From Apostichopus japonicus (taxonomy: Eukaryota; Echinodermata; Holothuroidea; Aspidochirotida; Stichopodidae), in contig NC_092583.1 of assembly GCF_037975245.1 (NCBI RefSeq), forward strand, positions 4,623,264 to 4,687,263: a DNA stretch of 64,000 nt, in the 5' to 3' direction. A program made the position numbers and the translations under genes. A model generated the notes under the pieces. The model was not told the origin of the DNA and did not search any database. It was given only the letters and a program-made list of their open reading frames with translations. Below are positions 29,601 through 37,325 of the stretch, piece by piece (the stretch's first letter is position 1; each line of letters begins with the position of its first letter).

Positions 29601-31904
29601 ACAATAAAGAAAAACAGGTACTCAAAATTATATTCACTTTTAACACAATTGATTATTGTCATTTCATTTTCCAGAAACATGGAACAACGGTCAAATCATT
29701 AAAACCTTCCAGATTAGATGCAGAGGTATTTTTTTTATTTTTAATCTCGTCGTTTCTACGTCACTTTTAACAAGTAATGTTGAGTCTCATCACAGACCTT
29801 AATTAGTAAACTTCTTATAAAAGGAATGCAAGTTTGTAATATGTAATTATATATATGCTGAGTTGGCTTTTCACATTAAGATGTTCTTCTTGGATCATAT
29901 CCCTGAGGAGAGGTATTCTACTATGACACTTTTATAAGCTGTGTAAATATTAATACATGTTCTATTACTGATAAGTGGCTTACCTGTGGGTGGGGAATGG
30001 GGTGGGGTGGTGGTAGGGGTAGGGAAGGGTGTGGAAGAAATGGGAGAAGGGTTGGGGAAGGGGTTGCACTACAAGTGATGGAGAAGTGTTGGCAAAAGCA
30101 CTTTATTAAATGTGAAGTTTCCTCTTCCAGGTAAGATTAGCAAGGAAGAAAGTTAAGTCAGTGATAAGAGGAAACTTGACTAATTAAACAATAACTCGAT
30201 CCAAGACATTTGGGTGCTGTCGATTCGATCATTGGTCGATACCATCTCTAATTAAATTAACTGATTGATACATCGCTCATTGACGGTGGCCCAACATTCT
30301 CCATGTGTTCGAAAAATTATTATGTAACAGTTATATCTAATAAAGACAGGTCTATCATTAAAAGTTACTTGAAATTTCTTTTGATTTTAATCTACATTTA
30401 TTTCTTGGTTAATCAATTTTCATTCCAGGAGCAAACCAACATTGCCAAAAGTGGCCTTGAGTTGAAGCTTCTGACTTCAGAGCTTGACGCAGAGGCCGAT
30501 CGGTGGAGCGACCAGGATAACGACATCATAAGGAGAGCCCGGAATCTTTCCAGTATGGCATATGCTATGCACATGTTCAGCTCGGGTCAAGGGTCGTTGA
30601 GAACCACACAAGACTTATTCAAACAAGCAGAGGTACGTACGACAATCTGTCATTGCGGAAGTAAAAATATAAAGCATGTTTGGTAAGAGAGGAGGCAAAA
30701 ACAACATATTTATTTCTTTTGTTTTTTGAAGAACCAGTGACTTGCAAGATGTTGTTGTCACTCCTTCAAGCTATACAAGATAGGGTGTTGGGGAAGGGGG
30801 CGGGGGGAGGGGGACCTTTATGGATGTGGAAGTTACCTAGCAAATCCTAAGATTGCTTTATAGGTTAGTTAATACAGTTGCATAAAACACAACTCAAAAT
30901 CATTCACATGTAACTGACCTGAGAGCATGCTTTCCGCAAACAGGATGGTACCATTGTCAAATTTACAACCCCCCTCCCCCCACCCCATCCTTCCCCTCTC
31001 AGTCTCAGCCCTTCATACTAGGGACTTATCATTATGATGGCTTGCATATCATTGCCTACCATAATATGAGAATCAAACCTGTTCGGTCCCTAAGATAGTA
31101 TCCTTCATATCATTGAATAGAAAACAGGTTAACCGAGCTAACTGATGTTTACTATCTGTCAGAATCAACATAGCTAATCTTGCGCCTTTCTGTCTGTGTA
31201 GACCTATATGAACAGATCAACAGGTTGACAAATGAAATGACTTGAAGCAAGTCTTGGTACAGGTTGAACTAACAATTATTTAAGCCAATTAGGCTACCCA
31301 GGAAACCAGTAATAATCGATCATTTTCCCTTCCTGTATAATATCCCTCACACTCCTCCAGTAACTTGAAATTTTGTGGTTCTTTGTTATTAGCCTCTTAT
31401 CTTTTAAGCAAGTTTTAGTATACCTCTTGTCTATATTTCATCCTCTATTGATGATTCCCAAATTTATCTCTGGTTCTTCCTTTCAGTACTTCGCAGAGGA
31501 GGGTAATAAGTTATTCCGCTGTGTCAGGGATACCACCTTCCAGGCTCCGGACTGTCAACTCCGTAGTGATTTAGTGCATCTTCTAGATAGAGTGCTTTCT
31601 TATTGCCAACAGCTTCTGTTCATTACAAGAACACCAGCGACTGGAAAAGTAGGGACTTTCAATAAGGTTTGTCGATACTTGATCCAGAGTGTTGTTATAA
31701 TGTAACGATGCGATGCCATAAATTTGACTGTCTCTTCTTGTAGTCGTGTCATCATTGTTTTGACCAAGTGCGACATACACTACTTCCATTTATGACAAAG
31801 TTGAATGGCATAGATATCAATGCCGACTTCTGCTTTCAGCATGTTACCACATATATATATAATATATGTGTGGGAATATATATATATATATCTATATATA
31901 TATA

Positions 31905-31981
<77 letters not shown>

Positions 31982-32048
31982 TATCTATATATATATATAT
32001 ATCTATATATATATATATATATATAATATATATATATATACACATATA

Positions 32049-32098
<50 letters not shown>

Positions 32099-35000
32099 CT
32101 TATATATATATATATTCCCACACATATATTCTCTTGACTCTATGGTTTTCAATCATTCATTAGCTATGGTAGAAGTGGTACCTAATTTATCTATAATTTA
32201 TCTGTAATATGGGAGTGATATGTCTTGCTGCCTGAGTCATCTGTCTGGGATCAATCACCTGATGGGAAATGACCACCACTGACTCTTATTTTCTTATCAT
32301 TTGTTTCTAATTTCTGTCGGTCAAATGCATCTGGATAGGGAAAAGCTATGCATAGAGGCATTCTTAACTCAGTTAAAAAAAGCTCTCAACAATTGTTATC
32401 TTTAATCCTACTTGATAATCTTGTAGTATGTGACTTGTAAATATATTCTATTGTATGTCCATTGAGGTGAAGCTCACCTCAGTTGAGGTTGTGCCATTAT
32501 TGTGAGATATTTCTTTGTTAACAAAAGTGCTTTTACAATCATGTACTTGTTTGTTTTGTATTCAATTCTGTTGCTCTTCTGTTGATAGCCTCATATCGAA
32601 TACTTCCTTATAAGTCATAAATGTGCTTGAAAGACAAAAGTCCTGTGAGCTTTCGTCAAGAATTTTCTAATCTCATGTTAGTGCTGCCATTCTCAGCATC
32701 TTGAATTATTCTCTAGGGCTTAACCCTCATTGACATCTGGGCATCAATTATTTGGAAACTTCAAGAATCATTTCAACTTCTAGCAACTTTTAGCTTTACA
32801 AGTCTGGTCAACCGTTAAGGCCCTATGTAGCATCACTGTAATCTATGTTTACAGCTTCTCATTGTAAGCCCACCCAACTCTCCCCCCCCCCTCCTTCGCC
32901 CTCCCACCCAATGCAGGTTTCCAGACCATCACTATTACAATGATTCTTTTGTTCTTTACAGGTTGACAGTACCATTCAAGACACCAAGCTACTTCTCACC
33001 ATTCTTATCCGAATATTACCGTTATGTAATAGCCTTGCCTCCCAAGTACGTATCCATAAACTCAACCTACAATATACCAACCATTTCATGAATATTCTCA
33101 ATATTATTATTAGCCCAAACAGTTATTTGCCTAACCCTCCCTAGCCCCCTCCCCGCCCCCAACCACAGTCTCTTTACCTTGCAACCTTCAGCAAACATCT
33201 CTAGAGCATTGCAGTCAAGTGGTTAAGGCAGTGGACTTGTGATCTAAGGTTTGCAGGGTTCCAGTCCTGGCCAGATCATAACGTTGTGTCCTTGGGCAAG
33301 GCACTTTATCTCCATTGCATCTCTTCGCCAAGGGTGTATAAATTGGGACATGTGAGGTACTGTAACTTGTAAATATAGTTGTGTGCGCCGGTTTGTAGCT
33401 GCACCCTATAGGAGGTCCCCCAAGAGACACATGGATGTGGTAGACTGTAGTGTCCCAGGAGAGATTGCATGAATTGTGCACACGTTGTTGTGTGGGTGTG
33501 ACAAGTTACCGACTATCAGGGGTTAAGTTGTAAAGTCGTGTGAGGGGGGCCTTGGCCTAATATAAGACTGTAACCCTCAACTTTTCTATCAAACCTGTAC
33601 CCTGTGGTGGGGTTAATTGTTTACCAGAGTAAACATTGGTGATTCCATTTATCTACCCAGTATATGTTTGGTTTGATAATGTTACTTACTTTATCCAATA
33701 AATTCAACCTGTGTTGGTATCCTTGATATATTTGACCAGGGATGTGCCCACGCTGGGCGGCACTGGGCGGCTCCGCCCAGCACCAAAAATTACCGCCCAG
33801 CACTGTCTTAAAAATTTTGAATCCCGCCCAGCACTATATTTTCATCTAAAATTCCGACATTCCTAACAATATATTCAACATAAATTGGGCCTAGCCTATG
33901 CCAAAATGATACAGACTAATAATGCGTCAGTTACGCATGCCAGAAAAATTACTTACGGCTTTCAATTGGTCCCTTGTGAAATCTCTTTGAAACAAACTAA
34001 TAACTTTTACCAGGTACGTAATATATTTCACTAAAAAAAATTTAAAATGTAAATTGTTTGAAAAACCAGTACTTGTGTATGTGCTTAAAAAGCTACACAA
34101 GTGCCAGCATTTGGCATCTGAGCACCTTCAAAAATTGAAAAATTTCTCAAATGGGAGGGCCCTCCGCCTTAGACCCCTCCCCCAGGACGGCGATCAATAT
34201 ACCCGGCACTCAGGAAATCCTGGGCACATCACTGTTTGACTGATAGTAAAAGTCATCCATTGCAGTGCTCTATACAACTCTTGTTTCTCTTGTTACCTTG
34301 GTCATTGATATAGTATTAAGAGTTGAAGAACATCTCTTAAAATATAACTTTGGTCCATCCAACTTTTCTTATATGCTAACACTTTTATATAAATATGCTC
34401 AGAAATCTGTATCTCAATATATTCCCCTTTTTTTCTACATTTCCTTTATCCAGATTGAGAAATCAGGAGAAATTGGTAAAAACTTGTAGATAACATCATT
34501 ATGACACTAAAAGCAGCTTTGTACTGAGTTAGGTCAAAAATTGGGACCCATGGAATATGATGAAAGTTGCACGGAGCGAATTTTTTCAGGATATTTTCTG
34601 ATTGTCCATACTCCATGGTTGTTCATACAGCAAATTTGGTTGTCTAAGAAACTGCAATGAAATAACAAAGAATGACTCATATGTTCACTGCAGGAGAGAT
34701 CTGTAGATTTTGTGAAAAGAACACCAGGTTTGGGTGAATCATAGGTCTACCAAATTTTTTTTTTTTGCTCCAAAGTGATGGCAGGTGGTAAAACATGATC
34801 ATATTATCTATTTTGAGTTATTTAGTTAACAATACAATTTGAATTTGATGCAAATAACGAATTGTCCAACAGACAACCTTTTGGTTGTCAGAACAGAAAT
34901 TTGGTGGTCTCAGGTGACCATTAATAATTTGCCCTTGTGAAAAAATATTATGATGATGTGGCAGATTCTAAGGTTAATGACAACATAACCTGTATGAACT

Positions 35001-36919
35001 ATATGGACGTATGTAAGGGGAACAAATCTATGAGCACAGGAACACAACTCAAAATTCTACTATAGTGTCATCATTGTCTTCACTTGCACTCTCATATCTT
35101 CAAAGTGACTCTGTTATTGACTTTATATGCTAGAAAGACCAAAAATTGGTCACCTGGGTCATATGCTACAGTTACTACCATCAGTAGAGCATTTCTAAGC
35201 TGCTTTGTTTTCCTTTTTGCTAATTTTTTTTTTTATTTTTTTAAATGTTTTGAAAGTTTTAAAATTGATTTGTTTTGGGATAATTTTTAAGGTTATACAT
35301 TCCAACCCCCCCCCCCCAAATAAAAATAAAAATGAAACCACTGTTTATGCTATGAAGTGATATTAGCATGTTTTACTTTGTGACCAGCCCTGATAACTAT
35401 CAAAAGAGGAGGATAGAGATGGGAAATGGGGGATGGGAAAGAATATCAGCTTATGTTTAGTTTACCTGTTTGTACCTCAGAGTCGTTGACCTGCCTAATC
35501 TCATCTAAAGTAGAATATCAAACTGCCATTCTTTTCTTTCACCCCACATTTTAATTGGATACTAACTTACAACACAGAATTTAGTATATTTGTGTACTAT
35601 TCCCTACTGAGGTAATCCTTGCTAGATTCCCTGTCATTGTCCCCCCCCCCTTTCATACTTATTAGATTTCAACATGTTTACAAGTGACCTAATACACTGT
35701 GTGTGTTTTTTTTCTCTGAGTGGGTATTCACATATCACCACTAGTTTCATTAGCTTTGAACACACTTGCCAACTGCAGAGTTATAAAGTTCAAGACACTG
35801 ACTCGCACATTGCCTTGGTTACCTATGGTAACTTGTTTACCTATGGTAACTTGGTTACCTATGGTAACCTATCAGTTCCACTTAGTTTACACTGGGTGCA
35901 CTATTTCGTTTACTAGGTTAAAATAACTTTGCTAATTTTCATTTCCATTACATTTTAGCACACTTCACAAAGTAACATATATACAATATTTGATTTGTCA
36001 TTAATATTTACCATGAAACTTAAATTATCGGTACAAATCTTTTTATATTTTGTTCTTCACACATATAGTTTGGTTATTGGTTCTGATGTATTTCCTGTTA
36101 TAACAGTCTCTGTGAAGTTAAGTTCATACATACTTGTATCAGTTGGTTGTGTTGATCACCCAGTCTACTACTCCTCAACCATTTTATTTAGAAACCGTGA
36201 AGTTGTTGTTTCGAGTTGTGGAAACAAATTCAAAATTTCACTGTTTATTACATGACTTCAAAAATCAGTTTGCAGTTAATGACAAGTTAAGATCCAATAG
36301 TTTTACAGGTGTTACAAGTGACAGTCTGGTATTCATTAATAAGATATCAAAATATGTTAAATAACATAATGGTTTCCTTTGTCATCATCTTTAACAGTTG
36401 ATATATATCACATAAAAATTGAAGTCAACTTCCTTGAAAACCCCTTCACTGAGACTTGTTTTTCTTTGTATTTAAAGAATAGAGAACTCCAGGTCAAAGG
36501 GCATAACAAATAGTATGAATTGGATAAATGGGTGTTTTTAATTTATAAGGTGAAAGAAGGATGGACTCTTTGATTAAACTGATTGGAATACTCTGGTGTT
36601 AATACTCTTCTTTTTAATACTATTTGTTTCATTGTTTTCATGTTATTGTTTCTTTATCAAGTGTTTCCTCATAACCTGTTTTCTAATTTTTACCGTTTTG
36701 GTTTTTTGACAGTACCATCTTCCAATCAATCGATCGCCAAGCCTTAGAAGTCGGCCGTCCCACTCAAACTCGTCGTCGATCACCGAGTCGAGGACGAGCG
36801 GTGACGAGACGGACTCCATGGGGAGCAGCGGTAACTCGGACGGTAGTTACAAGAGGGCGCCCTTCCCCATGTATCGTCACAAGTTACTTCATAATTCACA
36901 TTCACTAGATAGGCCTTAA
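2476..36919 (+). CDS. CTNNAL1: alpha-catulin, C-terminal part (12 exons)
   Basis: Alpha-catulin is a helical-bundle scaffold related to alpha-catenin and vinculin. Known family roles include linking a Rho guanine exchange factor and the dystrobrevin/dystrophin complex to the cell cortex. Exons seen: 2476-2673, 4211-4414, 8887-8973, 12788-12946, 13764-13856, 14480-14630, 21943-21980, 29675-29725, 30429-30632, 31487-31666, 32962-33045, 36713-36919. Every junction has AG and GT borders, and the phases chain to 552 codons including the stop. Diagnostic stretches are [16 protein letters not shown] (exon 2), [11 protein letters not shown] (exon 6), [10 protein letters not shown] (exon 8), and [11 protein letters not shown] with [15 protein letters not shown] (exon 9), all matching the order in vertebrate catulin. 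The N-terminal quarter to third must lie upstream of the window. The Ser-rich last exon has no counterpart that I recall in the vertebrate protein. Confidence 0.93.
2674..4210 (+). other. alpha-catulin intron
   Basis: About 1.5 kb, with C-runs near 3390 and a G-run near 3925. Nothing gene-like was recognised. Confidence 0.6.
4211..4414 (+). CDS. CTNNAL1: alpha-catulin exon
   Basis: CCCCTTGCAG acceptor, GTAAGT donor, 68 codons, phase 0. It encodes the strongly conserved [16 protein letters not shown] block that identifies the alpha-catenin/catulin family. The reading frame runs on a few codons into the intron before a stop, so the exon end is set by the donor rather than by the open frame. 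Confidence 0.93.
7986..8345 (-). mobile_element. tRNA-derived SINE, copy 1
   Basis: Read on the minus strand, it begins with a tRNA-like head. An A box TGGCTAAGGCAG lies near 8322-8336 and a B box GGTTCAAGTCC at 8304-8294. A body follows that contains TAAAGTGCCTTGC-like, CCGGTTTGTGGCTG and TGACAAGTTACC segments. The body aligns by eye with the plus-strand copy at 33196-33580 over the whole length. Ends are approximate. It is not a functional tRNA gene because the head does not fold into a full cloverleaf by inspection. Confidence 0.8.
8361..8435 (+). repeat. fragment related to the 37863-38087 element
   Basis: The stretch around AAATATGCTAGCAAGT and AATGGTCACCCATG resembles 37855-37925, which has AAATATGCTAGAAAGT and AATGGTCACCCTTG, in the same order and spacing. 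It is probably a truncated copy of the same short transposon. Confidence 0.5.
8887..8973 (+). CDS. CTNNAL1: alpha-catulin exon
   Basis: A 29-codon exon, phase 0, with TTTAG acceptor and GTAAGG donor. It encodes [21 protein letters not shown] and then TIMELRKQ, a charged linker followed by an amphipathic helix. This matches the short catulin segment with the ELxxSILKIS pattern. It was placed by splice borders and family resemblance. Confidence 0.88.
9340..10850 (+). pseudogene. decayed Tx1/L1-like LINE fragment
   Basis: Conceptual translation across several frames gives an order typical of the region after the reverse transcriptase in Tx1-type LINEs. It runs FLGIVFTN, then [20 protein letters not shown], then [29 protein letters not shown] and [17 protein letters not shown]. 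It ends with a Cys-x2-Cys...His knuckle, [15 protein letters not shown], near 10488-10537. Many stops and frame changes make it a dead relic. It lies in an alpha-catulin intron in the same orientation as the gene. Ends are approximate. Confidence 0.65.
10994..11025. repeat. ATT trinucleotide microsatellite
   Basis: ATTATTATTATT with one G interruption and further ATT units. Confidence 0.75.
11905..12450 (+). repeat. decayed local tandem duplication
   Basis: CTTAGTTTGCATTTCTCTTC with flanking ACATGGTTCAGTCA near 11930 recurs as CCTAGTTTGCATTTCTCTTC with ACATAGTTCAGTCA near 12065. The phrase GGTGTATGGAGAACAGCA occurs near 12249 and again near 12410, with a related TGTATGGAGAGCGG near 12105. 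The spacing of about 140-160 bases suggests an old tandem array of long units. Confidence 0.55.
12511..12524. promoter_or_regulatory. X-box-like palindrome (RFX site candidate)
   Basis: GTTACCATGGCAAC fits the known RFX-factor X-box pattern GTNRCC, 0-3 bases, RGYAAC. It is intronic, about 265 bases before a catulin exon. A match this short can arise by chance. Confidence 0.35.
12788..12946 (+). CDS. CTNNAL1: alpha-catulin exon
   Basis: 53 codons, phase 0, donor GTAGGT. It encodes helical sequence [20 protein letters not shown], then a segment ending HEHSDQVQD. The pyrimidine tract before its acceptor is a tandem (TTTCC) repeat running straight into the AG. Confidence 0.9.
12947..13763 (+). 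other. alpha-catulin intron
   Basis: About 0.8 kb, with G-runs (13243-13256, 13377-13392) and a CTTCTTTAGTTC repeat near 13498-13540. Nothing gene-like was seen. Confidence 0.6.
13764..13856 (+). CDS. CTNNAL1: alpha-catulin exon
   Basis: 31 codons, phase 0, CACAG acceptor and GTAAGT donor. It encodes [20 protein letters not shown] and then [11 protein letters not shown]. The CRLLxHI motif matches the corresponding helix of vertebrate catulin. Confidence 0.9.
13857..14479 (+). other. alpha-catulin intron with MITE
   Basis: About 0.6 kb; nearly half is the inverted-repeat element at 14031-14320. Confidence 0.6.
14031..14320. mobile_element. hAT-like MITE
   Basis: It begins CAGGGATGCCAG and ends with the exact reverse complement CTGGCATCCCTG. 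The flanks ATCATAG and ATCTTAG form an imperfect 7-base direct repeat flush with both ends. CAGGG termini are usual for hAT-superfamily non-autonomous elements. There is no coding capacity. Confidence 0.72.
14480..14630 (+). CDS. CTNNAL1: alpha-catulin exon
   Basis: 151 bases entering in phase 0 and leaving in phase 1 at GTAAGT. It encodes [20 protein letters not shown] and then a helix with [31 protein letters not shown] is a near-exact family signature. The following intron is the one that carries the full-length LINE. Confidence 0.92.
15512..15531. repeat. LINE target-site duplication (3' side)
   Basis: CATAACAGAAAATAAGTGTT, identical over 20 bases to 18840-18859. It lies directly against the AAGATAAGATAA end of the element. 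Confidence 0.92.
15788..17437 (-). CDS. LINE ORF, reverse transcriptase part
   Basis: Continues in the same frame after the in-frame TAA; the first methionine is at 17392. The RT core is intact by eye. Counting from that methionine it has KSAGPD (about residues 80-85), the catalytic block FFDFSSAF (212-219), GAPQGTVL (272-279), KFADD (302-306), KTKELIIDF and [11 protein letters not shown] conserved C-terminal HPLHAPL...RYPSSF region precedes the stop at 15788. It is likely non-functional as a single protein because of the upstream stop. Confidence 0.9.
   Translation of the reverse strand, partial: KRKIENNFTTNNIRDVWTGMRLMSGYTNSSSKQGSLPEYSQTYANQLNSFYNRFDCHDFTDEIERILRVTSGESAPFLTITEDDVLRDFSRLNASKSAGPDKLSPRVLKLCNHQLSYIFTHIFNLCFRTQCIPRLWKQSCIIPVPKKSTITSMNDLRPVALTSVAMKSCERFILQYIKRLTVNLMDDHQFAYRKGRNTDDALLFTLDTLYSHLEDSKSGKVSARIMFFDFSSAFNTMQPHILANVLLGSDDVPHALVRWVLDYLTNRSQFVRIGRDVVSDIMECSTGAPQGTVLAPFLFTLYTSGIRSTDLSCPLIKFADDTALVGRIKNDDDRIYREQIANFVAECDRNYLHLNVSKTKELIIDFRRANKIVPEPVVIDSKTVDRVTEYKYLGVVMDDQLKWDAHVEYVAKRLKPRMYCLRKLVSFDVNQNILSIFYNSIISSVWSYCITSWVGNINKTSKKVLDDTVIRAGRAVGKRLPMVDEVFDSRVNDKLHSVLKDIDHPLHAPLNNCIIPRSGRMRPPKAHTNRYPSSFMGQAVRIFNASFNR
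17438..18721 (-). CDS. LINE ORF, N-terminal part with endonuclease domain
   Basis: The start is taken at the methionine of MCSKW, the first ATG inside the element; the upstream in-frame ATG at 18901 lies outside the target-site duplication. The first about 20 residues are strongly hydrophobic ([15 protein letters not shown]). A basic stretch with RRRKRGK follows. The apurinic-type endonuclease domain shows [12 protein letters not shown] (about residues 95-106), FTETWL (125-130), NGDFN (about 247-251) and ADHD (about 298-301) in the expected order. It ends at TAA at 17438-17440. The same frame continues without shift into the RT part, so the stop is probably a single nonsense change within one polyprotein. 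Confidence 0.85.
   Translation of the reverse strand: MCSKWMFIVLLVVFLTVCIVSHGNGEVFHNGHRTVFYYTPSELRAIGTRCAVGTGLPDMRLPKEMRRRKRGKAGGVKRRNSRCKNRPYLPSIIMGNVQSLSNKMDELCASVRYLSDFRNTCIVSFTETWLTGNHSDDHVNIDGFQLVRGDRDLEAAGKCSGGGVCVYVNQKWCHPNNVYRKDYVCTPHLEMLTVSVRPFYLPREFSHVLVCTVYIPDKSVAKAGSAELIKAIQDFEAKAPDALIVVNGDFNHGSMKHPGLRFYQHVNCPTRGESTLDLCYTNVKDAYVSSQLTKLGEADHDLVLLLPKYRPVVQREKPRVITIKQWSDDALDQLQDCFDRTDWEMFVDTADDIHELTDTVSSYIKFCEDAIIPTKKVKCYPNNKPWITKRVKQLINKKKLIFRTGSKYDLKLIQKEINSVIKQEKDA
18840..18859. repeat. LINE target-site duplication (5' side)
   Basis: The second copy of the 20-base repeat. It fixes the 5' end of the element at about 18839. Open frame beyond this point (to 18901) is host DNA and not part of the LINE protein. 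Confidence 0.92.
21943..21980 (+). CDS. CTNNAL1: alpha-catulin short exon
   Basis: A 38-base exon between CCTAG and GTAAGT. It enters in phase 1 and leaves in phase 0, exactly bridging the neighbouring exons. It adds [13 protein letters not shown], matching the short YxSLPKP-type linker of vertebrate catulin. It was found by phase and motif because it is too short to show as an open frame. Confidence 0.82.
22514..22534 (+). CDS. candidate 21-base catulin microexon
   Basis: A pyrimidine-rich tract ending TTAACAG, then 21 bases in phase 0 encoding SFLWFDD, then a consensus donor GTAAGT. It would insert seven residues between PRPG and KHGTT without changing the frame. The two neighbouring exons also join in phase without it. 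The match could be chance in a 7.7-kb intron. Confidence 0.3.
27080..27096. repeat. TG microsatellite
   Basis: A short TGTGTG run inside a catulin intron. Confidence 0.7.
29675..29725 (+). CDS. CTNNAL1: alpha-catulin short exon
   Basis: A 17-codon exon, phase 0, with TTTTCCAG acceptor and GTATTT donor. It encodes [17 protein letters not shown]. The KSLKPxxxD motif directly precedes EQ-x-IAK in the family, and the next exon indeed begins EQTNIAK. Confidence 0.88.
29726..30428 (+). other. alpha-catulin intron
   Basis: About 0.7 kb, with a G-rich stretch (GGGGTGGGGTGGTGG and onward, near 30000-30065) that could form a G-quadruplex on the transcript strand. Nothing else was seen. Confidence 0.5.
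30429..30632 (+). CDS. CTNNAL1: alpha-catulin exon
   Basis: 68 codons, phase 0, CATTCCAG acceptor and GTACGT donor. It encodes [20 protein letters not shown] and then a conserved helix with [16 protein letters not shown]. This is the best-conserved exon seen and supports the assignment strongly. The open frame extends to both sides into intron sequence, which is not coding. Confidence 0.94.
30633..31486 (+). other. alpha-catulin intron
   Basis: About 0.85 kb with a G-run near 30795-30812 and a C-run near 30970. No element was recognised. Confidence 0.55.
31487..31666 (+). CDS. CTNNAL1: alpha-catulin exon
   Basis: 60 codons, phase 0, between TTTCAG and GTTTGT. It begins [20 protein letters not shown], matching the family's VFAAEGLKL segment. 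It ends with helices containing [20 protein letters not shown]. Confidence 0.9.
31667..32961 (+). other. alpha-catulin intron with AT palindrome
   Basis: About 1.3 kb. It contains the 270-base AT palindrome at 31861-32130 and a small inverted repeat TGAGGTGA-AGC-TCACCTCA at 32463-32481. Confidence 0.55.
31861..32130. repeat. AT-repeat palindrome with perfect 20-base arms
   Basis: The left arm AATATATGTGTGGGAATATA (31861-31880) is the exact reverse complement of the right arm at 32111-32130. Between them is almost pure (TA) repeat with scattered TG and TC interruptions. The whole unit can fold into a long hairpin. Tyr-Ile open frames here are an artefact of the repeat. Confidence 0.88.
32962..33045 (+). 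CDS. CTNNAL1: alpha-catulin exon
   Basis: 28 codons, phase 0, TTTACAG acceptor and GTACGT donor. It encodes [20 protein letters not shown] and then LCNSLASQ, the last hydrophobic helix of the vinculin-like fold. This corresponds to the VDKCIxKTRSMMALLVQLL region of vertebrate catulin. Confidence 0.88.
33196..33580 (+). mobile_element. tRNA-derived SINE, copy 2
   Basis: The A box TGGTTAAGGCAGTGG at 33220-33234 and B box GGTTCCAGTCC at 33257-33267 form the RNA polymerase III head. A body follows with GTTGTGTCCTTGGGCAAGGC, CCGGTTTGTAGCTGC and GTGTGACAAGTTACC. The body is the reverse complement of the minus-strand copy at 7986-8345. Ends are approximate. Confidence 0.82.
33737..34234. mobile_element. 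non-autonomous DNA transposon, hAT-like ends
   Basis: It starts CAGGGATGTGCCCA and ends TGGGCACATCACTG, inverted repeats matching 13 of 14. TTTGAC lies directly outside both ends as a 6-base direct repeat, shorter than the 8 bases expected for hAT. Interior: CCGCCCAGCAC repeats on the left, then AT-rich sequence and CCCTCCGCCTTAGACCCCTC on the right. There is no coding frame. Confidence 0.68.
35818..35868. repeat. three 18-base units with X-box-like palindromes
   Basis: The unit GTTACCTATGGTAACTTG occurs three times in tandem, at 35818, 35836 (first base G changed to T) and 35854. Each holds the perfect or near-perfect palindrome GTTACC-TAT-GGTAAC, which fits the RFX X-box pattern with a 3-base spacer. 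Confidence 0.75.
36713..36919 (+). CDS. CTNNAL1: alpha-catulin terminal exon, Ser-rich tail
   Basis: Acceptor TTTTTTGACAG, phase 0, 68 codons then TAA at 36917-36919. The tail is Ser-, Arg- and Asn-rich ([20 protein letters not shown], then [12 protein letters not shown]) and ends [13 protein letters not shown]. It has low helix propensity and many potential phosphorylation sites. Base composition becomes notably CG-rich over the coding part compared with the flanks, as expected for a real exon. It is longer than the short end of the vertebrate protein. Confidence 0.8.
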   Translation, partial: YHLPINRSPSLRSRPSHSNSSSITESRTSGDETDSMGSSGNSDGSYKRAPFPMYRHKLLHNSHSLDRP

Positions 36920-37319
36920 GAGTTTCTTTCGTATATATATAATTTTTTTTTTATCAGTTGGCTCTTTTGACGTGCCTATAATATTAAGTATTTAACATGC
37001 TGCACAAATCTTCACTCGTCTCTTTGACAGAGAGCTCAGATCGACAGAAAACATACGTCAATCTTTTCTTCTCTGTCAATGTGCTGTAAAGTTTTGTTTG
37101 GTAAAGATATCGAACGGAATTATAGTCAGGATCAGATGGTTATTGTGCGTTTTTGGAGGTGATGAAAGGAAAAATCTGGGAGAGGGGTAATTGCTAGGAT
37201 GTATGAAGGAGGGTTGGATGGGTGGGGGGGTGTAGGGAATGCTTGGCAAGAGAGAATGTTTACTAGACGTAATAATGCTTACTAGACGTAAGACATAATG
37301 CCATGATCGGAAGTACTAA

Positions 37320-37325
37320 AATAAA
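37320..37325 (+). other. candidate poly(A) signal of alpha-catulin
   Basis: A canonical AATAAA about 400 bases after the catulin stop. It is the first one I found in a scan by eye. No transcript evidence is available, and other AATAAA copies lie further downstream. Confidence 0.35.

Larger units (their letters stand above)
21981..29674 (+). other. alpha-catulin intron, longest
   Basis: About 7.7 kb, AT-rich. It has a possible 21-base microexon at 22514-22534, T-rich stretches near 25540-25585, a (TG) run near 27080-27096, G-rich stretches near 27410-27540 and 28385-28440, and an AT palindromic stretch near 29391-29428. No complete mobile element was recognised. Confidence 0.55.
33046..36712 (+). 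other. alpha-catulin last intron with transposons
   Basis: About 3.7 kb. It holds SINE copy 2 (33196-33580), an inverted-repeat element (33737-34234), and three tandem X-box-like palindromes (35818-35868). The rest is AT-rich with a C-run near 35307 and another near 35641. Confidence 0.6.

Noticed and set aside
31780-32207. Tyr/Ile-rich open frames on both strands
   Set aside because: They are translations of the TA palindrome.
33220-33267. Functional tRNA gene
   Set aside because: A and B boxes are present, but they belong to a SINE head that recurs at 7986-8345; no full cloverleaf was seen.
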